Source: Bryobacterales bacterium
Lineage (GTDB): Bacteria; Acidobacteriota; Terriglobia; Bryobacterales; Bryobacteraceae
Assembly: GCA_003136575.1 (NCBI GenBank)
Contig: PLEX01000177.1
Span: forward strand, 1 to 43,431
Direction of reading: 5' to 3'
Length of the DNA stretch: 43,431 nt
Each line of letters starts with the position of its first letter. The first letter of the stretch is position 1. Position numbers and translations under genes: made by a program. This document shows positions 1 through 7,563 of the stretch, piece by piece. The notes below the pieces were generated by a model, which made no database searches, had not been told where the DNA came from, and saw nothing but the letters and a program-made list of their open reading frames with translations.

Positions 1-316
1 GGAAATCGCGAAACTCACGGATCTTCCGGCGTGGACCGGCGGTGGTCACACCGGGAAATGGTGAGGTATCTCCAGCAGCGACGCAACTCCTTAGCGAGCT
101 TTTGGCACGGGAATCACCGCATCTACTACCATCTCGGGCGGCGGTAGCAAAAGGGCCGCGGTCAACCTGCAGTGGAACGGAGACCGGTAAGTCACTTCGA
201 GAGCGATACCGGTTCCGCGCGGCCCCAGTCATGTCACAGTCACGTTCGAAGGAAGGTTCCGATGGAACCGGGCCCTCGTCGGATTCGGCAGTTCATATGC
301 ACAAGCGCCTGTCCGC
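1..316. other. No recognisable gene
   Basis: Short open stretches exist on both strands but none has a plausible start with a ribosome binding site, a family motif or a consistent reading frame. One plus-strand frame near 100-180 has a short Thr/Gly/Ser-rich stretch reminiscent of secreted acidobacterial proteins, but it is interrupted by a stop. The stretch lies just downstream of a decayed esterase reading on the minus strand, so it may be part of the same degraded region. It could also be the tail of a gene beginning outside the window. Confidence 0.4.
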
Positions 317-540
317 TCACTGAAACAGCGGCGGAGCGAACACGGCCAGATTTCGTCTCCAGAACCCTGTAGGAGTGAGTGCCCGGTCACAATGTCGATG
401 AAGGGCACATTGTTCTGCTTGAGCGCGGCTTTGAATGCCACCACAGCCGGGCCAACCAGCGTGTTTTCGCTGCCGCAGGCAATCCGGAATACCCAAGTTC
501 TCCCCGTGGCGCGTAGCCAACCGGAGCAGACACCTCCGCA
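317..540 (-). pseudogene. Putative esterase fragment, C-terminal, frameshifted
   Basis: Read on the minus strand, one frame gives an acid/nucleophile-region style segment ending FKAALKQNNVPFIDIVT. About 15 codons later the neighbouring frame continues with GFWRRNLAVFAPPLFQ and a stop at 317-319. Joined, these resemble the last 60-70 residues of PF00756-type putative esterases, where 'VPF-D-x-TPG-HTW-VWRRNL-xF-PLLF' ends the protein. A frameshift near 385 separates the two parts, and the Gly-x-His-Thr-Trp region that carries the catalytic histidine is altered. No convincing N-terminal half is seen upstream. The family assignment rests on pattern memory of the C-terminus only. The piece is probably a dead remnant next to the polysaccharide locus. 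Confidence 0.45.
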
Positions 541-662
541 TTTTCCTGACTGAACAGAAAGAGGGCACGTCACGAGCAATATCACAAATACCGCCGCCGA
601 GCGAGGGCGGTGTCTCTATCGCAATTCCTGCCATGAGTCCCCGACTCGTGGTCGTGGATCGA

Positions 663-1472
663 TTACGCTTTGGTAAAGATAAAGCAACCGCAGGAATAGT
701 CCGCCTCTGTGTAGTCCGCCGGATTGGCTTTGGCGTGATACTGCCCGGCATCATCTACAGCAGAAAATTTCGACAACTGTAATTCAGGGAAGTACTTCAG
801 AATCGTCTCCGGACTGTGGACGCGATGAGCGTTGAAATAGGTAATCTGCCTGCCAACCGGAGTGGCGAAATACAGTCTGCCGCCTTTCGCGAGAACGCGC
901 GACAATTCCGCGCAGGCTTTTATTGTTCCGAGCGGATCCAGTCGGTCGCCATACCGGCCGAGGCCAATGTGCTCGGCGTGATGGAGGCAGGAAAGCGAGC
1001 CGATTGAAGAGTCGGCGTAAGGCATTTGCAGAACACTGCCGGGCAGGCATTCAAAATTATCCAGGACTACGTGAAAAGGGCGGCGCCCCACGTAGGTCAC
1101 CGGGGTTACGGCCGTGGCCATGGTCAGGAAGCGAAGGGAAGAGCCAACATCAATATGGACGGCGGGCTTCTCCGCTAAAAGGTTCCGGAACGCCCAGCGA
1201 TCCATGTACACGTAATGCCTGTCGAAGACATGCGCATCCGGATCTCTGTCGAACAGGCATGGAGCACGACGAAGCGACGTGGAATTATTCTGGCCTTTCA
1301 GTAAGCTTTTATAGCGAAAGAAGTCTCTGGAATACCAGAACATGCCGCCCGCAAATGCCGCCGTTCTTTGAAGCGCTGCCCGAACCGCCATCCCGATAGC
1401 TCCCCGAATGATCAGGTTAGTGCAGGAAGCGCGCAGGCGCAAGAGGAAACTTGCACCGGTGTGTGCCTGCAT
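663..1472 (-). CDS. DUF268 / methyltransferase-like protein
   Basis: A 269-residue protein of the DUF268 type, distantly related to SAM-dependent methyltransferases. Key segments are HIDVGSSLRFL (about 106-116, the degenerate SAM loop), LPYADSS-like MPYADSSIGSLSCLHHAEH (150-168), the family signature IGLGRYGDRLDPLG (169-182), ELSRVLAKGGRLYFATPVG (189-207) and YFNAHRV (212-218). DUF268 proteins are common in polysaccharide clusters, so a glycan-modifying role is plausible but not shown. The first ATG is at 1472; an internal Met at residue 28 is an alternative, because the first 40 residues are basic and poorly family-like. The gene is divergent from the flavin-reductase-like gene at 1564 with 91 bases between them. 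Methyl transfer is inferred, not established for the family. Confidence 0.8.
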   Translation of the reverse strand: MQAHTGASFLLRLRASCTNLIIRGAIGMAVRAALQRTAAFAGGMFWYSRDFFRYKSLLKGQNNSTSLRRAPCLFDRDPDAHVFDRHYVYMDRWAFRNLLAEKPAVHIDVGSSLRFLTMATAVTPVTYVGRRPFHVVLDNFECLPGSVLQMPYADSSIGSLSCLHHAEHIGLGRYGDRLDPLGTIKACAELSRVLAKGGRLYFATPVGRQITYFNAHRVHSPETILKYFPELQLSKFSAVDDAGQYHAKANPADYTEADYSCGCFIFTKA

Positions 1473-1563
1473 ACCTTGCCGTGTGCCGTCCTGAAAAAAA
1501 AATTTCCCTGCGTGGCCCGGTGAAGGTCATAACAATATTAAACCGGAACTACGTGGTGAGCAC
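1473..1563. promoter_or_regulatory. Divergent intergenic region, likely promoters
   Basis: This 91-base gap separates the divergent DUF268 gene and the plus-strand exopolysaccharide run. It contains a nine-A tract followed by TTT at about 1494-1505 and an AT-rich stretch around 1528-1540 (ataacaatatta) that could serve as a -10 region for the rightward genes. The surroundings are GC-rich, so the AT content stands out. No operator-like dyad is visible. The promoter call is inference from position and composition only. Confidence 0.35.
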
Positions 1564-2532
1564 ATGACCAATCCCGTACGCCAGGTTTATAGAATGCTCA
1601 AACGTCTGGCGTTTGGCGATTCAAACCTGCCGCGCCAATTCACCGTCGGCATGAATGACCCCCAGTCTGAAATCAGCGTCTGGCTTCACGGTTTAGGTGA
1701 ACCCCATGAAGTAACGGACAGGCACGTTATGGCATGCGTCAAACCGATGACGATCGGAGTGGTGTTCGAGCCCGAGTGGGACACCGGAACGGGTTCGCTG
1801 GATCGCCTTTCCCTGAGATTTCGGGAGCGGCGCGGAAATCAACGCCTGGTCGGGGAAATATTCCTACAGGGTCCGGGTGAGGCCGCGCCCGCACCCGGGT
1901 TGCGATTGTTCGGCGTCCGAGGCAGCGCCAACTACTGCCTGCCTAAACTGCAACTCCGGCTCCATCAACTACATCTGCTGTACACACGATGGCGTTTCAA
2001 CAATAACCCCGAAATCAAGGTCTCGCCGCGTGAGGCGCACGCGATGATCGTATTTTTTATCTGCCCGCGCCCGGTGGTGCTCGTGAGCGTGGTGCATGGG
2101 GATGAGGGCAACGTTTTTCCCATGAATCTGATGGGGCCGATCGGCGACGGGCGTTTCGCGTTCTCGCTGAACAGCACGCGGCACGCAGCGCCCATAACGG
2201 GCCGTGCGGGAAAGCTAGCCATCAGCAGCGTTCCGCTTGATATGGCACCGCTCGCGCGACAACTCGGGAAGAATCATTACAAGGATTCCATCGATATGAC
2301 GCAGTTGCCATTCAAAGCAACGAAGTCGCCGGAATATGGTCTTCCCGTGCCGGATTTCGCCGTTCGCGTTCGCGAAATGGAAATCGAATTCAAAGAGAGA
2401 CTGGGGAGCCACACGTTTTTCATCACGCGACTGGTCCATGACGAACGCTTTTCCGCGTCGCCCGAGTTCTTCTATGTTCATGGTATTTATCAGGCCTGGC
2501 GCATCAGGAATGGCATCGCTGCGCTGGCTTGA
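1564..2532 (+). CDS. Flavin-reductase-like split-barrel protein
   Basis: A 322-residue protein whose middle (about 155-250) matches the FMN-binding split barrel of the flavin reductase-like family (PF01613). It has a strand-rich PRPVVLVSVVHGDEGNVFPMN segment followed by LMGPIGDGRFAFSLNST and later SSVPL. The N-terminal ~150 residues are an extension not usual in the roughly 180-200 residue stand-alone enzymes, and I do not recognise it. Known relatives bind FMN and reduce flavin or act as oxygenase reductase partners. The next gene is a cytochrome P450 overlapping by four bases (TTGA), so the two are probably translated together and may form one redox step, but electron transfer from this protein to the P450 is inference. 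ATG 1564 follows a GGTGAGCAC stretch. Confidence 0.75.
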   Translation: MTNPVRQVYRMLKRLAFGDSNLPRQFTVGMNDPQSEISVWLHGLGEPHEVTDRHVMACVKPMTIGVVFEPEWDTGTGSLDRLSLRFRERRGNQRLVGEIFLQGPGEAAPAPGLRLFGVRGSANYCLPKLQLRLHQLHLLYTRWRFNNNPEIKVSPREAHAMIVFFICPRPVVLVSVVHGDEGNVFPMNLMGPIGDGRFAFSLNSTRHAAPITGRAGKLAISSVPLDMAPLARQLGKNHYKDSIDMTQLPFKATKSPEYGLPVPDFAVRVREMEIEFKERLGSHTFFITRLVHDERFSASPEFFYVHGIYQAWRIRNGIAALA

Positions 2533-3539
2533 CGCGCATGACACAGCTGTCACAGGAAGACCCCCTGTGTCCGCCACCGCCGGGCGATGCGGTCTTCAAC
2601 TCAGGCCTCAATGCGTGGGAGCTAAGCCGGTATGCGGATGTACAGGCGGCGCTGCGGGAATCCGCTTTATGGCCGGTCGCCGCAATGAAGCGGAGGAACC
2701 TGAAGATCCCCGACGAGACCGCGCTTCAGGCTTTGCGCGCACGGGTGCTGGAGGCGTTTTCCCGCTCAAGGCTGATTCAGTGGCAGACGCAGATCGAACA
2801 AGTGGCGGAGACGTTGCCGACCCCGTGCCCTGTCGACCTGGTAACCGAATTCGCGGAACCGTTGTGTGTGGCCAGTGCGGAGATCGTCACCGGATCGAGT
2901 CCCGGCGATCGTGCGCCCCTGCTGGCCGCCGCGCGCATCGTTTCGCGCGCCGCAGCCGAGCCTTACGACGAGACGCTCCGATTGCGCGCCACGCAGGCGG
3001 ATGCCGAGTTAGACCGCTACTTCCAGGACGCAGCCATCCCGATGGCCGGGCCAACATTTGTAGCGTTGTCCCGAACGGTCGCCTGCCTGCTGGCCAGCGG
3101 ATGGCTGGCGCTCTTTCGTCATCCGGCCGAGCTTGCGCAACTTCGGACCAGTCCGGACCGGATTCCGAAAGCGATTGAGGAAATTCTTCGCTACGCGTGT
3201 CTTCCACAGTCCGTTTTTCGCCACGCCTCGCGACCCCTCGCGCTTTGTGGCCTGCCGATCGCGGAAGGTGACCGCCTGATTCTGCGAATTGCCGCCGCCA
3301 ATCGCGATCCCCTGCAGTTTTCCGACCCGGATCGCTTCGATAGCGCCCGGCGCGAATCGCCTCATCTTTCGCTCGGCTTCGGCCTGCATTCCTGCGTTGG
3401 TGGCGCGCTGATACGCATGACGGCTGCCGCTGCAACCAGGGCCTTTGTGGAAAGATTCGGCGCCTCGGGAATATGCGGCCCCGTGGAATGGCAAGGCGGC
3501 GCCGGTTTCCGCTCACCATCCACGCTGCGCGTTCAATAG
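2529..3539 (+). CDS. Cytochrome P450, short and atypical
   Basis: A 336-residue bacterial P450-like protein. The heme-ligand loop reads LGFGLHSCVGGAL with Cys289 as thiolate ligand, and the K-helix ExxR is E218-I-L-R221. The segment from 187 on (LLASGWLALFRHPAELAQL) aligns with the I-helix end of normal family members, and this places R182-T183 where the Asp/Glu-Thr pair for oxygen activation normally sits: the acid is replaced by Arg, the Thr kept. Length is about 60 residues below the usual 390-410, the shortfall being mostly N-terminal (no recognisable A/B region). The start may be TTG 2529 overlapping the previous stop, or ATG 2538. It could be a catalytically divergent oxygenase or a P450 that uses a non-standard route. 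No ferredoxin gene is adjacent. Confidence 0.85.
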   Translation: MTRMTQLSQEDPLCPPPPGDAVFNSGLNAWELSRYADVQAALRESALWPVAAMKRRNLKIPDETALQALRARVLEAFSRSRLIQWQTQIEQVAETLPTPCPVDLVTEFAEPLCVASAEIVTGSSPGDRAPLLAAARIVSRAAAEPYDETLRLRATQADAELDRYFQDAAIPMAGPTFVALSRTVACLLASGWLALFRHPAELAQLRTSPDRIPKAIEEILRYACLPQSVFRHASRPLALCGLPIAEGDRLILRIAAANRDPLQFSDPDRFDSARRESPHLSLGFGLHSCVGGALIRMTAAAATRAFVERFGASGICGPVEWQGGAGFRSPSTLRVQ

Positions 3540-3599
3540 GGGAGACACACAGCGAGTTTCTTGTGCCGCTGGCCCGATTCGCGAGGTCTCAGACAGAGA

Positions 3600-5435
3600 A
3601 TGTGGCTCGTTTATTTGCTCGCCGGCGCGGTTATTCCTCTGCTGATTAGCCCCGGACTGCTTTTTCACTACGACATCGCTCCGAAGATCGTTCTGCTCGC
3701 CGCGGCCGCCGCATTGGCGCTTCTGCGCTTTCGCGAACTCCCGGGCGAAGCGACCGCGTTGTGGTCCCGTCGGGAAGGGCGCTGGTTCATCGCTCTCGCC
3801 GCCGCACAGTTGACATGGTTTGGTATTACGGCTGCTACCTCGACGCGACCGTGGCTATCGCTATTCGGTTCGGGTTGGCGGAGGTTCGGCTTCATTGAGG
3901 CTTTGAGTCTGGTGGTCATAGCGATCGCCGTCTCCGCCGCGCTGTCGGCACGGCCGGGAGGTATCAGGCCATTGCTGCGCGTTATTGTATGCGCGGGACT
4001 GCTCGGCTCCGTTTACGGCATTTCCCAGTATTTCGGTGTCGATCCCTTACAGCCTGCGACTGTCTACCTGGCTCATGCGGGTGACTCGACAATCGTCCGA
4101 CCGCCAGGCACGATGGGACACGCCGACTATTTCGGCTGGTGGCTGGCGATAGAGTTCTTCTGCTCCATAGCTCTCGCAAAAATCGACCTCGGGCCGTGGA
4201 AGCGCCTGGCTACGATAACAGCGGTGTGCGTGGGCGTCGCCGTGCTTCTCAGCGGGACGCGTGCGGCGATGCTCGCCATTGTCGTCGGGCTCGTCGGCAT
4301 GGCTTTGGAATCGCCGTCCTCTATTCGCTTTCGCCGCAGGCACTTCGCGGCCGCTGGATTGGCCGTGATTCTGTTAGCGGCGTTTCTGGTATCCCCGGCG
4401 GGCGCACGACTACGCGCGCGAGCGGTCTGGGCCGGAGACGAACCGGCGGGTGGCGCGCGGCCGCTCATTTGGCGGGACAGTCTGCGCATGGCGGCGGCAA
4501 GGCCCGTACTTGGTTTTGGCCCCGAAACATTTCTCGCGGCATTCGCGACTTATCAATCCGAAGATCTCTCGCGTCTGTTCCCTGATTTTCATCACGAATC
4601 GCCCCATAACGTACCGCTGGATGCGCTCACGTCGATGGGTGCGCCAGGGCTGTTGCTTGTGGCTGCCTGGGCGGCATTGGCGGGATTCGCAGTGGCAGGG
4701 GCGCGGCGCGCCACATCGCCAATTGCGGCTCCTCTATTGGCTGCGCTGATCGCTTCCGCCGCCGCCGGCATGTTCAGCGCGGCCTCGCCGTGTCCGGTGC
4801 TGCTGAGCCTTCTGGTCATCGGCATCCTGATTGCATCGTGTTCGCCCGAAACGCGGCAAACGGACGCGCCGCGGAATGACGGCGCCCGGTTGCGGTGGCT
4901 TCTGTACCCGATTTGCGGATCTCTTGCGCTCACTCTGGTCGCGTTTGGCGCGGTATACGCGGTAATGGAATTCCGGCTGGATCGCTTCAAAGAGAATCCC
5001 GGCGCATCTTCGTATCAATCACTGCTGGAGGTTTCCCTCCCCGGCGCGGCGGACGATCTCTACGCGTCGCGCGTCCTGCAACAGGAATGCGGAAAGCGCG
5101 GCAGCTTTGTGGAATACGTCATGTGCACGCAGCAGGCCGTGCGGGCGGGCGGACGGGCTCTCAGAACTGCGGACGACATCGCGAATGCCTGGTACAGTCT
5201 TGCGATGCTGAGCGCTTCCCAGAACGACATAAGAGGGACCCGCAGGGAAATTGAGGCTGCGGTATCGGCCTCACCCAACTGGTTCAAGCCGCATTGGGCG
5301 CTCGCCAGGCTGCTTTTGCAGACAGGAGAGACAAGACAGGCCAACGCCGAGGCTACCCGCGCGGGGTTTCTCGATTCCAACCGCGACCCGGAGGTGGTCA
5401 AAACTCTCCAGGACCTTACTGCACGGCAAAGATGA
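3600..5435 (+). CDS. O-antigen ligase/polymerase (Wzy-like) with C-terminal helical repeats
   Basis: About 611 residues from ATG 3600; the frame is open back to a TTG at 3561, but the ATG places the first membrane helix (WLVYLLAGAVIPLLISPGLL) at the N-terminus. Roughly ten to twelve hydrophobic segments follow, with a large periplasmic loop bearing the Wzy_C (PF04932) signature region: RPLIWRDSLRMAAARP, GFGPETFL and HHESPHNVPLDALTSMGAPG. After the last membrane helix (about residue 455) a soluble Ala-rich region (about 465-605) contains TPR-like helix pairs such as NAWYSLAMLSASQND and HWALARLLLQTGETRQANAEA. The family joins or polymerises lipid-linked oligosaccharides at the outer face of the inner membrane. 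A second Wzy-like gene lies 2 kb downstream, so one may be polymerase and the other ligase. Confidence 0.85.
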   Translation: MWLVYLLAGAVIPLLISPGLLFHYDIAPKIVLLAAAAALALLRFRELPGEATALWSRREGRWFIALAAAQLTWFGITAATSTRPWLSLFGSGWRRFGFIEALSLVVIAIAVSAALSARPGGIRPLLRVIVCAGLLGSVYGISQYFGVDPLQPATVYLAHAGDSTIVRPPGTMGHADYFGWWLAIEFFCSIALAKIDLGPWKRLATITAVCVGVAVLLSGTRAAMLAIVVGLVGMALESPSSIRFRRRHFAAAGLAVILLAAFLVSPAGARLRARAVWAGDEPAGGARPLIWRDSLRMAAARPVLGFGPETFLAAFATYQSEDLSRLFPDFHHESPHNVPLDALTSMGAPGLLLVAAWAALAGFAVAGARRATSPIAAPLLAALIASAAAGMFSAASPCPVLLSLLVIGILIASCSPETRQTDAPRNDGARLRWLLYPICGSLALTLVAFGAVYAVMEFRLDRFKENPGASSYQSLLEVSLPGAADDLYASRVLQQECGKRGSFVEYVMCTQQAVRAGGRALRTADDIANAWYSLAMLSASQNDIRGTRREIEAAVSASPNWFKPHWALARLLLQTGETRQANAEATRAGFLDSNRDPEVVKTLQDLTARQR

Positions 5436-5483
5436 GGCGTTTTACAATTCTTTTACAATTCGGGCATAGCTGCCGCTCCCCGA

Positions 5484-6356
5484 ATGTCGGATACTGGTTG
5501 CGAAATGACTCCACATCGTCCGTATTCCGTCAAATCCCCATCGTCCGGTTGGTTCATTCCGTTGCAGATTGCTCTGCTCACTGCCATGGCAGCCTGCCCG
5601 GTGTTCGGCCAGGCTCCTTCCATCAATCCGGCCGGCGTTGTCGATGCGGCCAGTTTCGCGCCCGGCCGGCCTGTCTCCGCCGGCAATGTCGTGGCGATTT
5701 TCGGGTCCAATCTCGCCACGCAAATCGCGACGGCTGACACGGTGCCGTGGTCGTTTACCCTGTCGAATGTTTCGGTGACGTTTAACGGGATCACCGCGCC
5801 GCTTCAGTTCGTTGCCCCCGGTCAGATCAACGCCCAGATCCCCTGGGAGGTTCTACCGGCAGGCACCAGTGGAACGGTCAACGCGGTGGTCACGTCGCAA
5901 GGCGTGCCTTCCGCACCACAGCCGGTGGTAGTCAATCTGTTCGGGCCTGGCGTCTATACGTACAATAACCACGCGATTGCCATCAATATCACGGACCCGA
6001 CCAGCCAGCGCTACGGAGCTTTCGCCGCGCCGACGGGGACGGTCGGCACGTATCCCGCTTTTCCCGCTCAGGTGAACGACGTGCTGTTCGTTTATGCCGG
6101 CGGGCTCGGGGCGGTGAGCGCCGCCCCCCCCGACGGGGCTGCCGCGACGACGACCGTGACCACTAACACGACGCCTACGGTTTTGGTCAACAATGTTCCC
6201 GCTGCGGTCTCGTTCTCGGGCCTGGCGCCCGTGTACCCCGGCGTATATCAGATCAACCTTCAGGTGCCGCAGGTAGCTTCGGGCAACGCACTGCCGTTCC
6301 AGATCCAGATTGGCGGCATCACGAGCACGAGCGCCGCGAACATCGCGGTCCAGTAA
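5484..6356 (+). CDS. Secreted TIGR03437-family protein
   Basis: A 290-residue secreted protein that is almost entirely the domain found in Solibacter-type acidobacteria (TIGR03437). Typical segments are INPAGVVDAASFAPGRPVS, NVVAIFGSNLA, VTFNGITAPLQFVAPGQINAQIPW, FVYAGGLGAV and the closing PVYPGVYQINLQVPQ. An N-terminal hydrophobic stretch (about 22-39, ending ACPVFGQA) looks like a signal peptide with cleavage before or at QA. The start could be ATG 5484 or ATG 5505; neither has a strong ribosome site. The domain often sits at the end of large cell-surface proteins; here it is stand-alone. Its function is unknown. Its place between polymerase and chain-length genes suggests a periplasmic or outer-surface role in export. 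Confidence 0.85.
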   Translation: MSDTGCEMTPHRPYSVKSPSSGWFIPLQIALLTAMAACPVFGQAPSINPAGVVDAASFAPGRPVSAGNVVAIFGSNLATQIATADTVPWSFTLSNVSVTFNGITAPLQFVAPGQINAQIPWEVLPAGTSGTVNAVVTSQGVPSAPQPVVVNLFGPGVYTYNNHAIAINITDPTSQRYGAFAAPTGTVGTYPAFPAQVNDVLFVYAGGLGAVSAAPPDGAAATTTVTTNTTPTVLVNNVPAAVSFSGLAPVYPGVYQINLQVPQVASGNALPFQIQIGGITSTSAANIAVQ

Positions 6357-6394
6357 GTAAACGAACGGTCCCCGTTGTTCCGGTTGCATAGAGT

Positions 6395-7558
6395 GTGAGG
6401 TCCAAGAGAATTGGACCGGTACCGCCGGGCCAGGCAATCGTGGACCAATCCTTCGACGCTGTCGATTTCGCAATCTATCTCCGTGCACGCTGGCGCCTGG
6501 TTGCGATCTGTTGCGCCTCAGCACTCGTCCTTGCCGGGATCACAGGCGCGATGTTGCCGAAACGCTACACGGCAACGGCGACACTGATCATCGACCCTTC
6601 AGCCGGAATGGATCCGCGCGCAGCGCAGGCAGTGAGTCCCGTGTATCTGGAATCGCTGAAGACTTATGAGAGCTTTGCCACCAGCGACACGCTGTTTTTG
6701 CGGGCGCTCGAGGAACTGGATCTGCGCAAGAAATATCCAGGCAGAAGTGTCGAATCCCTGAAACGCCAGGTTCTGAGCGTTTCGAAACCGGCCACTACCC
6801 GAATCATTGAGATCAGCGCCACTCTGAACGATCCGATGGCGGCCAAACACCTGGCGCAGTTCATATCGGAACAAACGGTCGCGCTGAATCGTTCGTTGGA
6901 GCAGCACTCCGGCGACGATGCCGTGAAGGAAGCGGGAGCGGTCGTCGAACGCGCCGAAGCGAGGCTGCAAAACGCCATCAAGGCGAGCGCTGCGGCCAAC
7001 TCGGACCAGCCCATTGAGGCGCTTTCAACGGATCTGAAAAGCACTTCGGAGCTGAAATACAGCGTGCAGGGCGATCTTACACGATCTCGTACCGAACTGG
7101 CGGACCTGATCTCGCAGCAGCCGACTTTTAAGGCTGGAGACGAAGAGAAGGCCGACTGGAATGCCAGGGAGATTACGGCGATGCGGGCGCGCATCAAGGA
7201 ACTGGAAGAGCAGGAAAAGGCACTGGAGACAGCGGTGGCGGAAAAAGCCGTCAGGCTGGAACGTACTAAGCCTGGACGGGACTCACTCGATGCGGAACAG
7301 CGCCTTGCTACAGCCGACCTCGAGAGCGCACGCGCGAGACTTGGAGAGATACGGGCTTCATCTGTATCGCGAGGAGAGCGGCTGGAGGTGCTCGACCCCG
7401 GCATCGTTCCAGAGAAGCCATCGTTTCCGAATGTGCCCCTCATCTTGCTGGTAGCTCTCGCCGTTTCTCTCCCGGCGTCGATCCTGTACCTCGCTATCGC
7501 ATTCGGATACGGCCGCGCGGTTGCGGCCCGCGCCGAACGCGTTTACAGTCTGCGGTAA
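6395..7558 (+). CDS. Wzz/GumC-like chain-length determinant
   Basis: A polysaccharide co-polymerase. An N-terminal membrane helix (about residues 34-53, RLVAICCASALVLAGITGAM) precedes the Wzz-type start PKRYTATATLIIDPSAG. A long coiled-coil stretch follows (about 170-320, rich in Glu, Ala, Arg, with KELEEQEKALETAVAEKAVRL), then the PGIVPEKPSFPNVPLILL motif leading into the second membrane helix (about 345-370). No cytoplasmic tyrosine-kinase domain is attached, so it is of the unfused class. It controls polymer length together with Wzy, and Wzy-like genes sit on both sides. The GTG at 6395 is the furthest start; GTG 6440 gives VDQSFDAVDFAIYLRARWRL and better fits the family's short cytoplasmic tail. 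Confidence 0.85.
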   Translation: MRSKRIGPVPPGQAIVDQSFDAVDFAIYLRARWRLVAICCASALVLAGITGAMLPKRYTATATLIIDPSAGMDPRAAQAVSPVYLESLKTYESFATSDTLFLRALEELDLRKKYPGRSVESLKRQVLSVSKPATTRIIEISATLNDPMAAKHLAQFISEQTVALNRSLEQHSGDDAVKEAGAVVERAEARLQNAIKASAAANSDQPIEALSTDLKSTSELKYSVQGDLTRSRTELADLISQQPTFKAGDEEKADWNAREITAMRARIKELEEQEKALETAVAEKAVRLERTKPGRDSLDAEQRLATADLESARARLGEIRASSVSRGERLEVLDPGIVPEKPSFPNVPLILLVALAVSLPASILYLAIAFGYGRAVAARAERVYSLR

Positions 7559-7563
7559 CACGA

